Below, in pieces: positions 9,897 to 19,355 of a DNA stretch of 64,000 bases (its first letter is position 1; each line of letters begins with the position of its first letter). A program made the translations under genes and the position numbers. The notes under the pieces were generated by a model, which had not been told where the DNA came from, ran no database searches, and saw only the letters and a list, made by a program, of their open reading frames with translations. Origin of the DNA: Labilibaculum sp. DW002 (lineage in GTDB: Bacteria; Bacteroidota; Bacteroidia; Bacteroidales; Marinifilaceae); assembly GCF_029029525.1 (NCBI RefSeq), contig NZ_JAKJSC010000011.1, positions 1-64,000 of the forward strand. Reading direction: 5' to 3'.

Positions 9897-11966
9897 TTAA
9901 GAAGTTTCTTTTCGAGTTGCAGTATCTTTAAAATAAATAGTAAATACAGAACCATTATCAAAAGTATATTCAGCTTTTCCATAAAGCTGTTTACTCAGGC
10001 GACGAACCAATTTTAAGCCTAACGATTTCGATTTTTCAAAGTTATAATCATCAGGCAATCCTAAGCCATTGTCTTTTATTGAGAGTTTATAATAATCCTG
10101 ATTGTGTTCCAGTTTTATACTAAGCTGTCCAATATCCTGTTTTGTAAATGCATATTTAAAAGCATTGGTTAATAGTTCATTTACGATTAAACCTAAAGGC
10201 ACTGCAGTATCAATATCGAAATTTACATCCTCCATCTCAATGCTATGCTCAACTTCTTGTTCTATTTGGTTACCACTACTAACTTGAACCACTAATTGTT
10301 CCAAATAATCTTTAAATGAAATGCTCTCTAAATGTTTATTCTGATATAGATTTTGATGAATCAAAGCCATGGCTTTCATTCTTGTTTGTCCATCGTTAAT
10401 GGCAACAAGTGTGGCTTCATCATCAATACTATTAGATTGCAAATCGAGTAAACTGGAAACAATCTGAAGATTATTCTTTACCCTATGGTGGATTTCTTTT
10501 AGCAGAAGCTCCTTCTCAGAAAGTGATTCATTGATTATAATGTTCTTCTCGTCTAACTCCTTTGCTTGCTTTTTCCTTCTTCTAGCATAGATAAAAATAA
10601 AGATTGCAGACCCTAATAGAAAAACAGCAATGAATCCAATGATTATAAGCGCCCTATCTTGCTCTTGAATCTCTTGTTGATGTTTGTACTTTAATTCTAG
10701 ATCCAATTGGACTCGAGCCAAGCTATCATTAAGCATTTGTTGATCGTATTTAAACTTTTCATCGAGCCTTGTAAATTCCTGAATCTTTTCTTCGCTCGAA
10801 ATACTATCTCTAAAACGTATGTGTTTTTCCAAAGTTTCATAAGCCTTCTTGGTCATACCAAGCTTATTATAAACATCTGCTAATGGATATGTAATGTTTT
10901 TAATCTCTTGATAATAGCCTAGTTCTTCAGCGAAACCTAAGCCCTCTTCCAGTATTGTTTTAGCTTTTTCATACTGATTGGTTTGTAAATACGATCTGCC
11001 AAGAAAAAATATACCATCGGCATATTGAATATTTGATTTGAATTTTTCCGAAAGTGCAATTTTTTTAATGCTATATTCTATTGTTTTTTCGTAATTGGGA
11101 GTCTCCAAAGTAAAATGATAATATGCTAAAACAGAATAATATCCAATCATCCCTTTTTCATAATTGGCTTTCTCATAAATTGTTTTAGCCTTTTCTAACG
11201 TTTCTAAACCAAGCGCAACATTCCCCTCATCAAAGTACAACTCCGAAAGGTTATTATATAAGACTCCTAAATTCTTTGATCCATCAACTTTTTTGTAGGC
11301 TTCAATACCTTTTAAATACACCTCTTTTTCTTTTGGCTTATTATTGGTTTCTCTATATATTAAGCCCATAGAATTATATGTACTACCTATTCTTGAATGA
11401 TCGTCAAGTAGTCTAAAAGCATTAATGGAGTTCTGCATATTTTTTAATGCATTTACATAATCCAGTCTATGGTAATATATCCTTCCTAATTTATTACTTA
11501 CTATGCCATACCATAAAGTATCCTCATTAATTTGAAGTAAGCTTATAGATTTTTCGTAATACTTAATGGAAAGCTCAATTTCGCCAATACTTTTATATAT
11601 CACAGCGATTTTAACATTCATTTTACCTTGCATCGAAAAATCTTCTTCTGATTCAAAGATTTTTTCTGCCAATTCAAAATGGTAAAGTGATGAATCTTTC
11701 TCTCCTTTTGTAGAATAATATTCACCATACAAACTTTCAGCTTTTCCAATATATAAAGGAAGCTTATTATCAGTTGAAATTTTATAAAACTTTTGAATTT
11801 CTAGATATGAGGAATCTAATTTTTTAGCGCGTATATCTCTTGATATATCAACATACGATGCTTCAACCAACTCTTCTACAGACTGATTTTGTGCGAACAG
11901 AGAAGTTGAAGATATATTCAGTATGAATAATAAGAAAGTTAAATAAACATTTATACTGTATTTCAT
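9897..11966 (-). CDS. TPR sensor histidine kinase, HisKA_2 type (copy 1)
   Basis: The 689-residue protein has a signal peptide (1-25), a long TPR array (about 30-410), a coiled stretch, one membrane helix (about 441-461), then a HisKA_2 dimerisation domain with [20 protein letters not shown] (phospho-acceptor His near 490) and an HATPase_c domain with [12 protein letters not shown] and DNGLGLP. The TPRs should lie in the periplasm and sense peptides or protein partners. It is followed 3 bp later by the LytTR regulator, its likely partner. The last roughly 200 residues are almost identical to those of the next gene upstream, while the TPR halves have diverged. Confidence 0.9.
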   Translation of the reverse strand: MKYSINVYLTFLLFILNISSTSLFAQNQSVEELVEASYVDISRDIRAKKLDSSYLEIQKFYKISTDNKLPLYIGKAESLYGEYYSTKGEKDSSLYHFELAEKIFESEEDFSMQGKMNVKIAVIYKSIGEIELSIKYYEKSISLLQINEDTLWYGIVSNKLGRIYYHRLDYVNALKNMQNSINAFRLLDDHSRIGSTYNSMGLIYRETNNKPKEKEVYLKGIEAYKKVDGSKNLGVLYNNLSELYFDEGNVALGLETLEKAKTIYEKANYEKGMIGYYSVLAYYHFTLETPNYEKTIEYSIKKIALSEKFKSNIQYADGIFFLGRSYLQTNQYEKAKTILEEGLGFAEELGYYQEIKNITYPLADVYNKLGMTKKAYETLEKHIRFRDSISSEEKIQEFTRLDEKFKYDQQMLNDSLARVQLDLELKYKHQQEIQEQDRALIIIGFIAVFLLGSAIFIFIYARRRKKQAKELDEKNIIINESLSEKELLLKEIHHRVKNNLQIVSSLLDLQSNSIDDEATLVAINDGQTRMKAMALIHQNLYQNKHLESISFKDYLEQLVVQVSSGNQIEQEVEHSIEMEDVNFDIDTAVPLGLIVNELLTNAFKYAFTKQDIGQLSIKLEHNQDYYKLSIKDNGLGLPDDYNFEKSKSLGLKLVRRLSKQLYGKAEYTFDNGSVFTIYFKDTATRKETS

Positions 11967-12013
11967 AGAGTAGAATTCTTTGATTTAAATTTATTAAAAA
12001 GCAACACTAAGCA

Positions 12014-14050
12014 TTAAGAAATCTCCTTACGTGTCTCAGTATCTTTAAAAAAGATTGTAAAAACAGAACCATTATCAAAAGTATATTCAGCTTTCCCATA
12101 AAGTTGCTTACTGAGGCGACGAACCAATTTTAAGCCAAGTGATTTCGATTTTTCAAAATTATAATCATCAGGCAATCCTAAGCCATTGTCTTTTATGGAG
12201 AGTTTATAATAATCCTGATTGTGTTCCAGTTTAATGCTAAGCTGTCCAATATCCTGTTTTGTAAATGCATATTTAAAAGCATTGGTTAATAGTTCATTTA
12301 CAATTAAACCTAAAGGCACTGCAGTATCAATATCGAAATTTACATCCTCCATCTCGATGCTATGCTCAACTTCCTGTTCTATTTGGTTACCATCACTAAC
12401 TTGAACCACTAATTGTTCTATGTAATCTTTAAATGAAATGCTCTCTATATGTTTGTTCTGATAAAGATTTTGATGAATCAAAGCCATGGCTTTCATTCTT
12501 GTTTGTCCATCGTTAATGGCAACAAGTGTCGATTCATCATCAATACTATTAGATTGCAAATCGAGCAAACTGGATACAATTTGCAAGTTGTTTTTTACAC
12601 GATGATGAATCTCTTTTAGAAGAACTTCTTTTTGGCTATCGGTTTTCTTCTTCTGTAAATACAAACGATAAATGAAAAATAAACCTAAGAATACAACAAC
12701 TAACAGACTAAGATAAAGTCGCGAAATCATTTTCTCTGATTTCAACTTTTCCTGATGAAGTTTCGCTTCATTCTCTTTCTCGATATTAATTATCTGGAGC
12801 TCTTTATCATGTTCGAATTTGGCTTCTAACTTGGCTACTTTTTCGATATTATCCTTATTAAGAATGCTATCTTTCAAAGTATAGTATTCATCTAGATGTT
12901 CATATGCTAACCTATAATGCTTTTTCCCTTTATAAGCTAGTGCTTTCAATGCTACAATATCTCTGTTAATTTGTAGGTCTTCATAATCCCTTATTAAATC
13001 ACTTGCAATATTTAAGTATTTTAATGCACTATCCCATTGTTTAAGTTCTGTTTTTATTCGACCTAATGCAATATTAACTGCAACCTTTTCTCGAACATGA
13101 TGAGTCGATTTAAGATTATTTAATGCAGTTATATAGGTTTTTTCTGCTTTTGAATATTCTTTTAATTTGGTATATGCTTCACCCATATTTAAATTCGCTA
13201 AAGCCAATGAGTTAACATCCTTTGTCGTTTTGTTGATTAACGCAATAGCTTTGCGCGAATAACTAATACACTCTTCATATCGCTTAAGATTTACAAGATC
13301 TTGTGCAATATTTATATAGCACTCCCACAAACCTACCAAATCATTATCCTTAGCTCTGTACTCAATTGCTTTTAGCTCCGACTCATACGATTTCTCATAA
13401 CTACTTGTACTACCATATAAAAAAGCAGCATTATGATATGACAGACCAATCAACTCGTTATCCTTCAGTTTCAATGCAATTTCTAAAGTCTTATTTTGAT
13501 AATCTATTGCTTTATCTGTATCTCCTTTATGATGACATATCACCACAATATTACCATAGAGTTTAGCTAACTGCCTCAGATTTTTTAGCTCTTTATACAA
13601 TTCTATAGATTTCTCATAATACAACTGCCCTTTATCCAAATCTCCTCGATTCACATTCACGGCACCAACCGACATGTAGGATTGAGCAATATAACTTTTA
13701 TCACCAATTTCCTTATTCAATTCTAAACAACGGTTCGCCATTATTAATGCACTGTCCAAATTCTGCGTCATAAAGTAATACCTGCCATAATTGCTAGTCG
13801 CTTTAGCCAAACCTCTTTTATAATTACATTTTTCTGCATACTGATGAGAAAGTTTAGTATGTAAAAATGCAGAGTCAGCATTTTGCTTAAAATACTCTTG
13901 TGCAATATTATAATGCAAGTCAGTTCTAACAGAATCTATTTTTGTTTGGCTCAACAACAAATACAAGCTGTCTATTTTATGATCTGATTGAGCTTTAATT
14001 GATGCAATATGGAGTAGAAATAGAAAAAGTATGAATTGTAATTTTTTCAT
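12014..14050 (-). CDS. TPR sensor histidine kinase, HisKA_2 type (copy 2)
   Basis: The 678-residue paralogue of the following gene has the same plan: signal peptide (1-20), TPR array (about 25-400), membrane helix (about 444-464), HisKA_2 domain with EIHHRVKNN (near 479) and HATPase_c. Over about 205 C-terminal residues only about seven differ from copy 1 (for example E-A-T against E-S-T, and IYF against IFF). The TPR region is clearly different in sequence. The gap to copy 1 is 47 bp, so both kinases and the LytTR regulator may form one operon. Two sensors feeding one regulator is a reasonable inference. Confidence 0.9.
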   Translation of the reverse strand: MKKLQFILFLFLLHIASIKAQSDHKIDSLYLLLSQTKIDSVRTDLHYNIAQEYFKQNADSAFLHTKLSHQYAEKCNYKRGLAKATSNYGRYYFMTQNLDSALIMANRCLELNKEIGDKSYIAQSYMSVGAVNVNRGDLDKGQLYYEKSIELYKELKNLRQLAKLYGNIVVICHHKGDTDKAIDYQNKTLEIALKLKDNELIGLSYHNAAFLYGSTSSYEKSYESELKAIEYRAKDNDLVGLWECYINIAQDLVNLKRYEECISYSRKAIALINKTTKDVNSLALANLNMGEAYTKLKEYSKAEKTYITALNNLKSTHHVREKVAVNIALGRIKTELKQWDSALKYLNIASDLIRDYEDLQINRDIVALKALAYKGKKHYRLAYEHLDEYYTLKDSILNKDNIEKVAKLEAKFEHDKELQIINIEKENEAKLHQEKLKSEKMISRLYLSLLVVVFLGLFFIYRLYLQKKKTDSQKEVLLKEIHHRVKNNLQIVSSLLDLQSNSIDDESTLVAINDGQTRMKAMALIHQNLYQNKHIESISFKDYIEQLVVQVSDGNQIEQEVEHSIEMEDVNFDIDTAVPLGLIVNELLTNAFKYAFTKQDIGQLSIKLEHNQDYYKLSIKDNGLGLPDDYNFEKSKSLGLKLVRRLSKQLYGKAEYTFDNGSVFTIFFKDTETRKEIS

Positions 14051-14057
14051 AAATAGC

Positions 14058-14426
14058 GTGGATAGATCTGGTTACAATTAATTATGATTATTCTATTTCT
14101 CTAAGAGAATTGATAGTTTTACAATTATAATCCTCTGTTAAAGCTTTTTAATTGTTCTTAATAAAGAATTTATAACATTCCTGATTTTGCTCTTATTTTA
14201 AGTCGCCAAACATAGTGATAAAAATCAAGAGCTAAACACACATTTCCATTAAACAAACTATCCATTACACCAATGGCATTAGCAAAATTAAAATCTTATT
14301 CTCTCACTAAATAATACTTATATGCTAAGCGGTTATTTCAGCTTATTTAACGATCATACGAGGATGAAGTTTTTTTCATGAAAATCAAGTATACAACCCA
14401 TTTCGATCTAACTTGAGTTAACAAAA
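14058..14426. other. Intergenic region upstream of the two-kinase operon
   Basis: These roughly 370 bases hold no gene that I can support. On the minus strand a perfect -7 motif (TATGTTTG, 14214 to 14207) could start the kinase operon, but no -33 TTTG is at the right distance. Confidence 0.4.
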
Positions 14427-14456
14427 AAAGCGCTAAGCTTTATAGGCTAGCACTTT
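14427..14456 (-). terminator. Intrinsic terminator of the PepSY gene
   Basis: A 9-bp stem with one G-T pair (14427-14435 with 14448-14456) is followed on the minus strand by a run of T. It overlaps the stop codon of the PepSY gene at 14455. Confidence 0.65.
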
Positions 14457-16014
14457 AAATAACGTATTGAATATTACTATATATAAAGTTCAATCTTTTT
14501 CGTTTTTTCTGTTTCCGATACAAAATAAAACCAGTGATTAAAATCCATAAAATGCTAATCCCAGCCAACGGAACAAATAAGATATAAAACCTTCCAAAGA
14601 TGTATTGATATATCCTTCCGGTATGAATTTCCAAGCAAAGATTCCATAAGGACATTGGAGAATCTTGTATCATCATTGGCATTTGTGAAAAACCACTATT
14701 ACTGCTTAAATTTCCAGCTCCAAGATTGTAATCAAACAATATTTCATTCCCATTCGAATCTTTTAAATAACCCGCAATTGGATGCGCAGAAATTGGAGGT
14801 CCCATTGTTCTAACTGGCACATGTGGCTTCTTCGTTATATAATCAAACACAAGACCTTTTTCTGGTATCCAATAAAAAATACCACTAAAAGAACCAACTA
14901 TGTAATTTCCTGTACTTGCTTTCTCGAAAACATTAACACCCATTACTGATATTGGAGGCTGAACTGCATAAGAAATCGGAGCACTTGCAAAATGATCATC
15001 TGTAAAATACACCCTCTCATTAGTAGCTAATAAAATTCGATCAAGCTCTTCATCGTACATTATTCTTCGCAACTGATCAAACCAAGGATTTGAGCTATCA
15101 AGATGTGTAAATGGTATTTTTGCAACACGATTAGTTGCGATAGCAATCAATAATGGTGGACGCAAAAACATCCCCGTAAGAGTGATTAACAGCAAAAAAA
15201 CAATCAACCAATTTCCAAAATGATTGTGCCACTTTAAATTAAACTTTAAAAACTGCACTTTACCTTTCAAAGTTTTCCCTTTTTGCTTTAGAGATTTTAT
15301 CCATTTCGGATAAAAAAAATAGACCAATCCGCTAAAACACAAAAAGATGAAAATTAAGCCAATAAAATCAACAAACAACTTTCCTACAACACCAAATGCT
15401 TCTCCACTATGAATCTCCCACAAAGTTTTAAACAGGCTTATCTTATTGTCGTAATCTTCTGAAGGTGGTAATTCTACAAGTTCAAAACCAAGTTCTGTCC
15501 TCTTTAATAAATGAGAACGAGTTAAAACGTATAATTGATTCTTAATTTCTACCAAATCAACCACACGTTGTTCTGATATAGGCAAGTCAATTTGTTCCCA
15601 TTTTTCAGTTTCCGAATCTTGAAGAAATAAACCAAACAAACCTCCAGCAAATACTTCTCCGGATTTTAGTTTGATCAATTTTTCAATCTTACGATTATCA
15701 ATCCCATCCTTAAAGCCCAGATTGTAATCCTGAAATGATTTGAAGTTATCTGTTGTTTTCCATACTCCAATATTACCATATATTAAGGCTGTATCTCCAT
15801 TGATCTTAACAGCCGATTTAACGGCAGCCTTATTCCAATTCACATACTGATATTCACTTCCCAAATAGTCACGATCTACATCTACAGATGAGAACAGGCC
15901 TCTATGATTCATTACAATACCTGAAATTGCAAACAGAAAAACAAAAAAAGTAAGAGCCAAAGATGGCCACTTATGGTATTTTTTAAAAAATGAAATTGTC
16001 TTATTTCGACTCAT
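14455..16014 (-). CDS. PepSY-associated membrane protein with internal duplication
   Basis: The 519-residue protein has four predicted membrane helices (about 16-36, 212-234, 268-287 and 478-500) and two large outer loops with propeller-like sequence. The two halves resemble each other. KKYHKW before helix 1 matches LKWHNHFGNW before helix 3, and LWEIHSGEAFG before helix 2 matches LCLEIHTGRIY before helix 4. PepSY_TM proteins often serve as membrane electron carriers or iron reductases, and the paired His could bind haem. It lies after hcp on the same strand, separated by two hairpins, so joint regulation is uncertain. The exact reaction is unknown. Confidence 0.72.
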   Translation of the reverse strand: MSRNKTISFFKKYHKWPSLALTFFVFLFAISGIVMNHRGLFSSVDVDRDYLGSEYQYVNWNKAAVKSAVKINGDTALIYGNIGVWKTTDNFKSFQDYNLGFKDGIDNRKIEKLIKLKSGEVFAGGLFGLFLQDSETEKWEQIDLPISEQRVVDLVEIKNQLYVLTRSHLLKRTELGFELVELPPSEDYDNKISLFKTLWEIHSGEAFGVVGKLFVDFIGLIFIFLCFSGLVYFFYPKWIKSLKQKGKTLKGKVQFLKFNLKWHNHFGNWLIVFLLLITLTGMFLRPPLLIAIATNRVAKIPFTHLDSSNPWFDQLRRIMYDEELDRILLATNERVYFTDDHFASAPISYAVQPPISVMGVNVFEKASTGNYIVGSFSGIFYWIPEKGLVFDYITKKPHVPVRTMGPPISAHPIAGYLKDSNGNEILFDYNLGAGNLSSNSGFSQMPMMIQDSPMSLWNLCLEIHTGRIYQYIFGRFYILFVPLAGISILWILITGFILYRKQKKRKRLNFIYSNIQYVI

Positions 16015-16050
16015 ATCAACAACTTAAAATAGAAATTCTAAGATACAAAA

Positions 16051-16090
16051 ACTGCCTAACGTAGAATATATAGTATCCACATCAGGCAGT
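16051..16090 (-). terminator. Hairpin B after hcp
   Basis: A long imperfect stem pairs ACTGCCT (16051) with AGGCAGT (16084-16090) and extends inward with G-T pairs. On the minus strand it is followed by TTTTTG, so it can terminate transcripts coming from hcp before the PepSY gene. Confidence 0.65.
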
Positions 16091-16118
16091 AATTATTCAC
16101 TTAACCCTAAATTTTAAT

Positions 16119-16171
16119 AAAACATTCCGATAGTTCTTCTCCTCTATCTCTCTTCACAATCGGAATGTTTT
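16119..16171 (-). terminator. Hairpin A after hcp
   Basis: Thirteen-base arms with AACATTCCGAT (16119-16131) and its complement (16159-16171) enclose a 27-base loop. It is the first of two hairpins downstream of hcp. The loop is long for a terminator, so it may instead stabilise the mRNA end. Confidence 0.5.
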
Positions 16172-16185
16172 TACCTTTTATATTC

Positions 16186-17832
16186 TTAATTTAAAAACAT
16201 TTTCATGTCCTCATCTACAGTACCAATTCCACCAATTCCGAATGTATCGATTAACACCTTAGCTACATTTGGAGAAAGGAAAGCTGGCAATGTTGGTCCC
16301 AGGTGAATGTTCTTAACACCCAGTGAAAGAAGAGCTAGCAATACAATAACAGCTTTTTGCTCGTACCATGCAATATTGTATGCAATTGGTAATTCGTTGA
16401 TATCGTTTAGTTCAAATACTTCTTTCAATTTCAATGCGATAACAGCTAATGAATAAGAGTCGTTACACTGACCTGCATCTAATACTCTAGGAATACCTCC
16501 GATATCACCAAGCTCAAGCTTGTTGTAACGGTACTTAGCACAACCTGCAGTTAAAATTACAGTATCTTGTGGTAAAGCAGCAGCAAATTCTGTATAGTAA
16601 TCACGCCCCTTCATGCGACCGTCACAACCTGCCATTACAAAGAACTTACGAATAGCTCCCGACTTAACAGCATCAACAACTTTGTCAGCCAATTGCATAA
16701 CTTGGTTATGAGCAAAACCACCTACGATAGTTCCGTTCTCAATCTCTGTTGGTGCAGCACATTTCTTAGCTACTTCAATAATTTCAGAGAAATCTTTCTT
16801 TCCGTTCTCATCAGCATCAACGTGCTTGAATCCCGGGAAACCAGATGCTCCTGTAGTATATACTTTATCTTGGTATGTTGAGTTTGCTTTTGGAGGAACA
16901 ATACAGTTAGTAGTAAACAAGATAGGTCCATTAAAAGTTTCAAACTCTTCGTTCTGCTTCCACCATGCATTTCCGTAGTTACCTACAAAGTGCTCATACT
17001 TTTTGAATGCTGGGTAGTAGTTAGCTGGTAACATCTCAGAGTGAGTGTAAACATCAACACCTGTTCCTTCAGTTTGCTTCAATAAATCTTCCATATCCTT
17101 AAGGTCGTGACCTGAAATTAGGATACCTGGCTTGTTAGAAACTCCGATATTTACCTCAGTAATTTCCGGGTTACCATAAGCAGTTGTATTTGCTTCGTCA
17201 AGAGTTGCCATAGCAGTAACACCATTAGCACCACACTCCATCACAAGAGCTACTAAATCGTCAGCACTTAATGTATCATTAGTAGTTGCTTGTAAAGCTT
17301 TTTGCATGAATGCATACATTTCAGCTTTCTCAAGACCTAAATTATATGCATGCTCAACGTATGCAGCAAAACCTTTTAATCCGTACATTAATAATTCTCT
17401 CAATGAACGAACATCTTCGTTTTCAGTAGAAAGAACACCAATAACACGAGCTTTTGCATCAAAATCATGCTCAGCATCAGCAGTCCAAGTTGCAGAATGA
17501 TGTAGGTTATCAAACTTAACACCAGCAGCCTCAGCTTGAGTTTTAATCTCTTCACGTAGTTTTAAACCTTCGCGAATTGCAGCAACAAATTTTACTTTGT
17601 CGAAGTTGGCATTGGTAATAGTCATAAACAAACCTGTCATGATGAAGTTGTTTACTTTATCATTTTCAACACCAGCTTCGCGAGCTTTAGTACTGAAAAC
17701 TGAAATTCCTTTCATCACATACATCAATAAATCTTGAATATTTGCAACCTCATCGGTTTTACCACAAACACCTTTTACTGTACATCCAGTTCCTTTTGCT
17801 GCCTCTTGGCACTGATAACAAAACATAGCCAT
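16186..17832 (-). CDS. hcp: Hybrid cluster protein (hydroxylamine/NO reductase), class I
   Basis: The 548-residue protein opens with Cys5, Cys8, Cys17 and Cys23, the C-x2-C-x8-C-x5-C pattern of class I Hcp from anaerobes, which binds a [4Fe-4S] cluster. The body shows Hcp signatures such as [15 protein letters not shown], and a C-terminal half with Cys in [17 protein letters not shown]-like and AGQCNDSYS segments that hold the hybrid Fe-S-O cluster. Hcp reduces NO to N2O and has also been assayed as hydroxylamine reductase, so it defends against nitrosative stress. No Hcr reductase gene is adjacent. A palindrome typical of HcpR sites lies about 130 bp upstream, so induction by NO or nitrite is likely. 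Confidence 0.97.
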   Translation of the reverse strand: MAMFCYQCQEAAKGTGCTVKGVCGKTDEVANIQDLLMYVMKGISVFSTKAREAGVENDKVNNFIMTGLFMTITNANFDKVKFVAAIREGLKLREEIKTQAEAAGVKFDNLHHSATWTADAEHDFDAKARVIGVLSTENEDVRSLRELLMYGLKGFAAYVEHAYNLGLEKAEMYAFMQKALQATTNDTLSADDLVALVMECGANGVTAMATLDEANTTAYGNPEITEVNIGVSNKPGILISGHDLKDMEDLLKQTEGTGVDVYTHSEMLPANYYPAFKKYEHFVGNYGNAWWKQNEEFETFNGPILFTTNCIVPPKANSTYQDKVYTTGASGFPGFKHVDADENGKKDFSEIIEVAKKCAAPTEIENGTIVGGFAHNQVMQLADKVVDAVKSGAIRKFFVMAGCDGRMKGRDYYTEFAAALPQDTVILTAGCAKYRYNKLELGDIGGIPRVLDAGQCNDSYSLAVIALKLKEVFELNDINELPIAYNIAWYEQKAVIVLLALLSLGVKNIHLGPTLPAFLSPNVAKVLIDTFGIGGIGTVDEDMKMFLN

Positions 17833-17933
17833 AATTTATTTTTTTTATAGTGTTATTATTAGAGTTTTCAATTTACAAAATCAATGGGAAAAAGACTACT
17901 AATATTTGAAAGTATTATTCCCTTTCGACACTA

Positions 17934-17941
17934 CAAATATG
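17934..17941 (-). promoter_or_regulatory. Candidate -7 element of hcp
   Basis: The minus strand reads CATATTTG, one mismatch from TAnnTTTG. The start point would lie near 17930, which puts the TGTAAC palindrome at about -41. That is the usual position for an activating Crp/Fnr-family protein, and it fits the lack of a -33 box. Confidence 0.5.
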
Positions 17942-17962
17942 CGGTAAGATATTAGCAAAAAG

Positions 17963-17978
17963 TGTAACGAATGTTACA
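17963..17978. promoter_or_regulatory. HcpR-type operator upstream of hcp
   Basis: The sequence TGTAAC-GAAT-GTTACA is an inverted repeat with a 4-base spacer. It matches the GTAAC-N4-GTTAC motif described for HcpR, the Crp/Fnr-type NO-responsive activator, in Bacteroidetes and clostridia. It lies about 130 bp upstream of the hcp ATG. The regulator gene itself is not in the window. Confidence 0.75.
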
Positions 17979-18062
17979 AAGCGAAAAGTTTTTAAGAGTT
18001 TTTTATCTTTTATTCTTAATTGTAAAAATAAAAGATCATCATAGATGATTAGTACAAAGAAA

Positions 18063-18089
18063 AAACCCAATCGAAATTCGATTGGGTTT
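18063..18089 (-). terminator. Intrinsic terminator of the small secreted protein gene
   Basis: A near-perfect palindrome (18063-18075 with 18077-18089, core CCCAATCGAA/TTCGATTGGG) is followed on the minus strand by TTTTTTC. Confidence 0.8.
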
Positions 18090-18094
18090 ATATT

Positions 18095-18460
18095 TTAAAG
18101 TAGTTCTTTACAATTACGTTTGAGTTCTTCTTTCAGCTCGCATTTACATTTGATATAACTGGCTAATTGTTTTTCAGATAAAACATCTTTCATTTCAACT
18201 TCCTTTCGCAACAAACTATCTCTTACTGCTTGCATACAAGTAAATCCTCGCTTCTCTATCGTTAACCGATCAATTTCTTTTTCGTATTTCAGATTTAAAA
18301 TCTCAACCTTTGCAATCTGCTCTGCAGATAAATCTAACTTCTTCTCCATCCAAGATGTAATTAGATTCGCTCTTTTTACTGCAGCAGAATTATTTTTGGC
18401 ACTCACCGTAAAACTCAACAACACCAATAGTAGAACTAAACTTCTAGCTATAATCTTCAT
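18095..18460 (-). CDS. Small secreted helical protein (Spy/LTXXQ-like)
   Basis: I place the start at the ATG at 18460, giving 121 residues, because a clean signal peptide (MKIIARSLVLLLVLLSFTVSA) begins there. The frame could extend to 18568, but that N-terminus is poor. The mature part is helical with LDLSAEQIAKVEILNLKYEKE, which recalls the LTxxQ-type motif of Spy-like periplasmic proteins. It also has Cys in FTCMQ and a CKCELK stretch near the end. A role in envelope or metal stress is possible but not shown. Confidence 0.65.
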   Translation of the reverse strand: MKIIARSLVLLLVLLSFTVSAKNNSAAVKRANLITSWMEKKLDLSAEQIAKVEILNLKYEKEIDRLTIEKRGFTCMQAVRDSLLRKEVEMKDVLSEKQLASYIKCKCELKEELKRNCKELL

Positions 18461-18751
18461 ACATTTATTTTTAATTTTCACTAAAATCAAGACATATATT
18501 AGAACGTCTAATTCTGCGAAAAGTTTTAAGAACACTGGAAATTTAAATATTTTTAACGACTTCTGCAACCATTCATCATTTTAACAAACTGCTATTCAAC
18601 CAATAATAGCTTTTTTGTATTAATTAAAAATAAGGAAAATCATATCCTATTTTTTAAAATTTAATTAATAATTTAGACGTCCTTTTCACATCTAAAGCTA
18701 TCATCAATAACAAATAGCTCTCAAAAGTGATTCAATCAACAATATATTTAC

Positions 18752-19336
18752 ATGAAATCAATTGATATTTACCCCAACACAGAAGCTTTCATTTTTGATT
18801 TAGATGGAACATTAGCTGACACTATGCCATTGCACTTTCAAGCATGGACAAAAACAGCAGAAATCATGAACTTAAAATTTAGCCTTGATTTTTTAAAGAG
18901 TTGCGCAGGAATGCCATCGGCAAAAATTATCAATTTGCTAAACGAGAAAAACAACCACAAGATTGATCCACAAGAATTCTCTAATCTGAAAGAAGAGTTT
19001 TTCACAAAGGATATGCATAAAATTAAAAAAATCTCAGCGGTTACAGATTTGGTGTACAAATACCATGGAAAAATACCAATGGCGGTTGGAACTGGTGGCA
19101 AACGAACCATTGCATCGGAAACATTACAAATCTTAGGGCTAGACAAGTACATCCCTATTTTGGTTAGTGCAGACGATGTTGAAAATCACAAACCAGAACC
19201 AGAAACTTTTTTAAAATGTGCAGAACTAATGGGCATCTCTCCTAGGAATTGTCAAGTGTTTGAAGATGCCAACTTAGGCTTTCAAGCTGCTAAGGCTGCA
19301 GGTATGATGCTAACAGATGTTACTCCTTTTTATTAG
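18752..19336 (+). CDS. HAD family phosphatase (beta-phosphoglucomutase/fructose-1-phosphatase-like)
   Basis: The 194-residue protein has HAD motif I in FDLDGTLADT (nucleophile Asp16, Asp18), a four-helix cap, motif II in VGTGG, the motif III Lys in NHKPEPETF and motif IV in FEDANLGFQAA. This cap type is found in small sugar-phosphate phosphatases such as YqaB and in beta-phosphoglucomutase. The substrate cannot be read from the sequence. The next gene begins 19 bp downstream on the same strand, so the two probably share a transcript ending at the terminator near 20400. Confidence 0.88.
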   Translation: MKSIDIYPNTEAFIFDLDGTLADTMPLHFQAWTKTAEIMNLKFSLDFLKSCAGMPSAKIINLLNEKNNHKIDPQEFSNLKEEFFTKDMHKIKKISAVTDLVYKYHGKIPMAVGTGGKRTIASETLQILGLDKYIPILVSADDVENHKPEPETFLKCAELMGISPRNCQVFEDANLGFQAAKAAGMMLTDVTPFY

Positions 19337-19355
19337 AATCAATTAAAACAAAAAC

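Noticed and set aside
18461-18568. N-terminal extension of the small secreted protein
   Set aside because: The extension lacks features and would bury a well-formed signal peptide; the ATG at 18460 is preferred.
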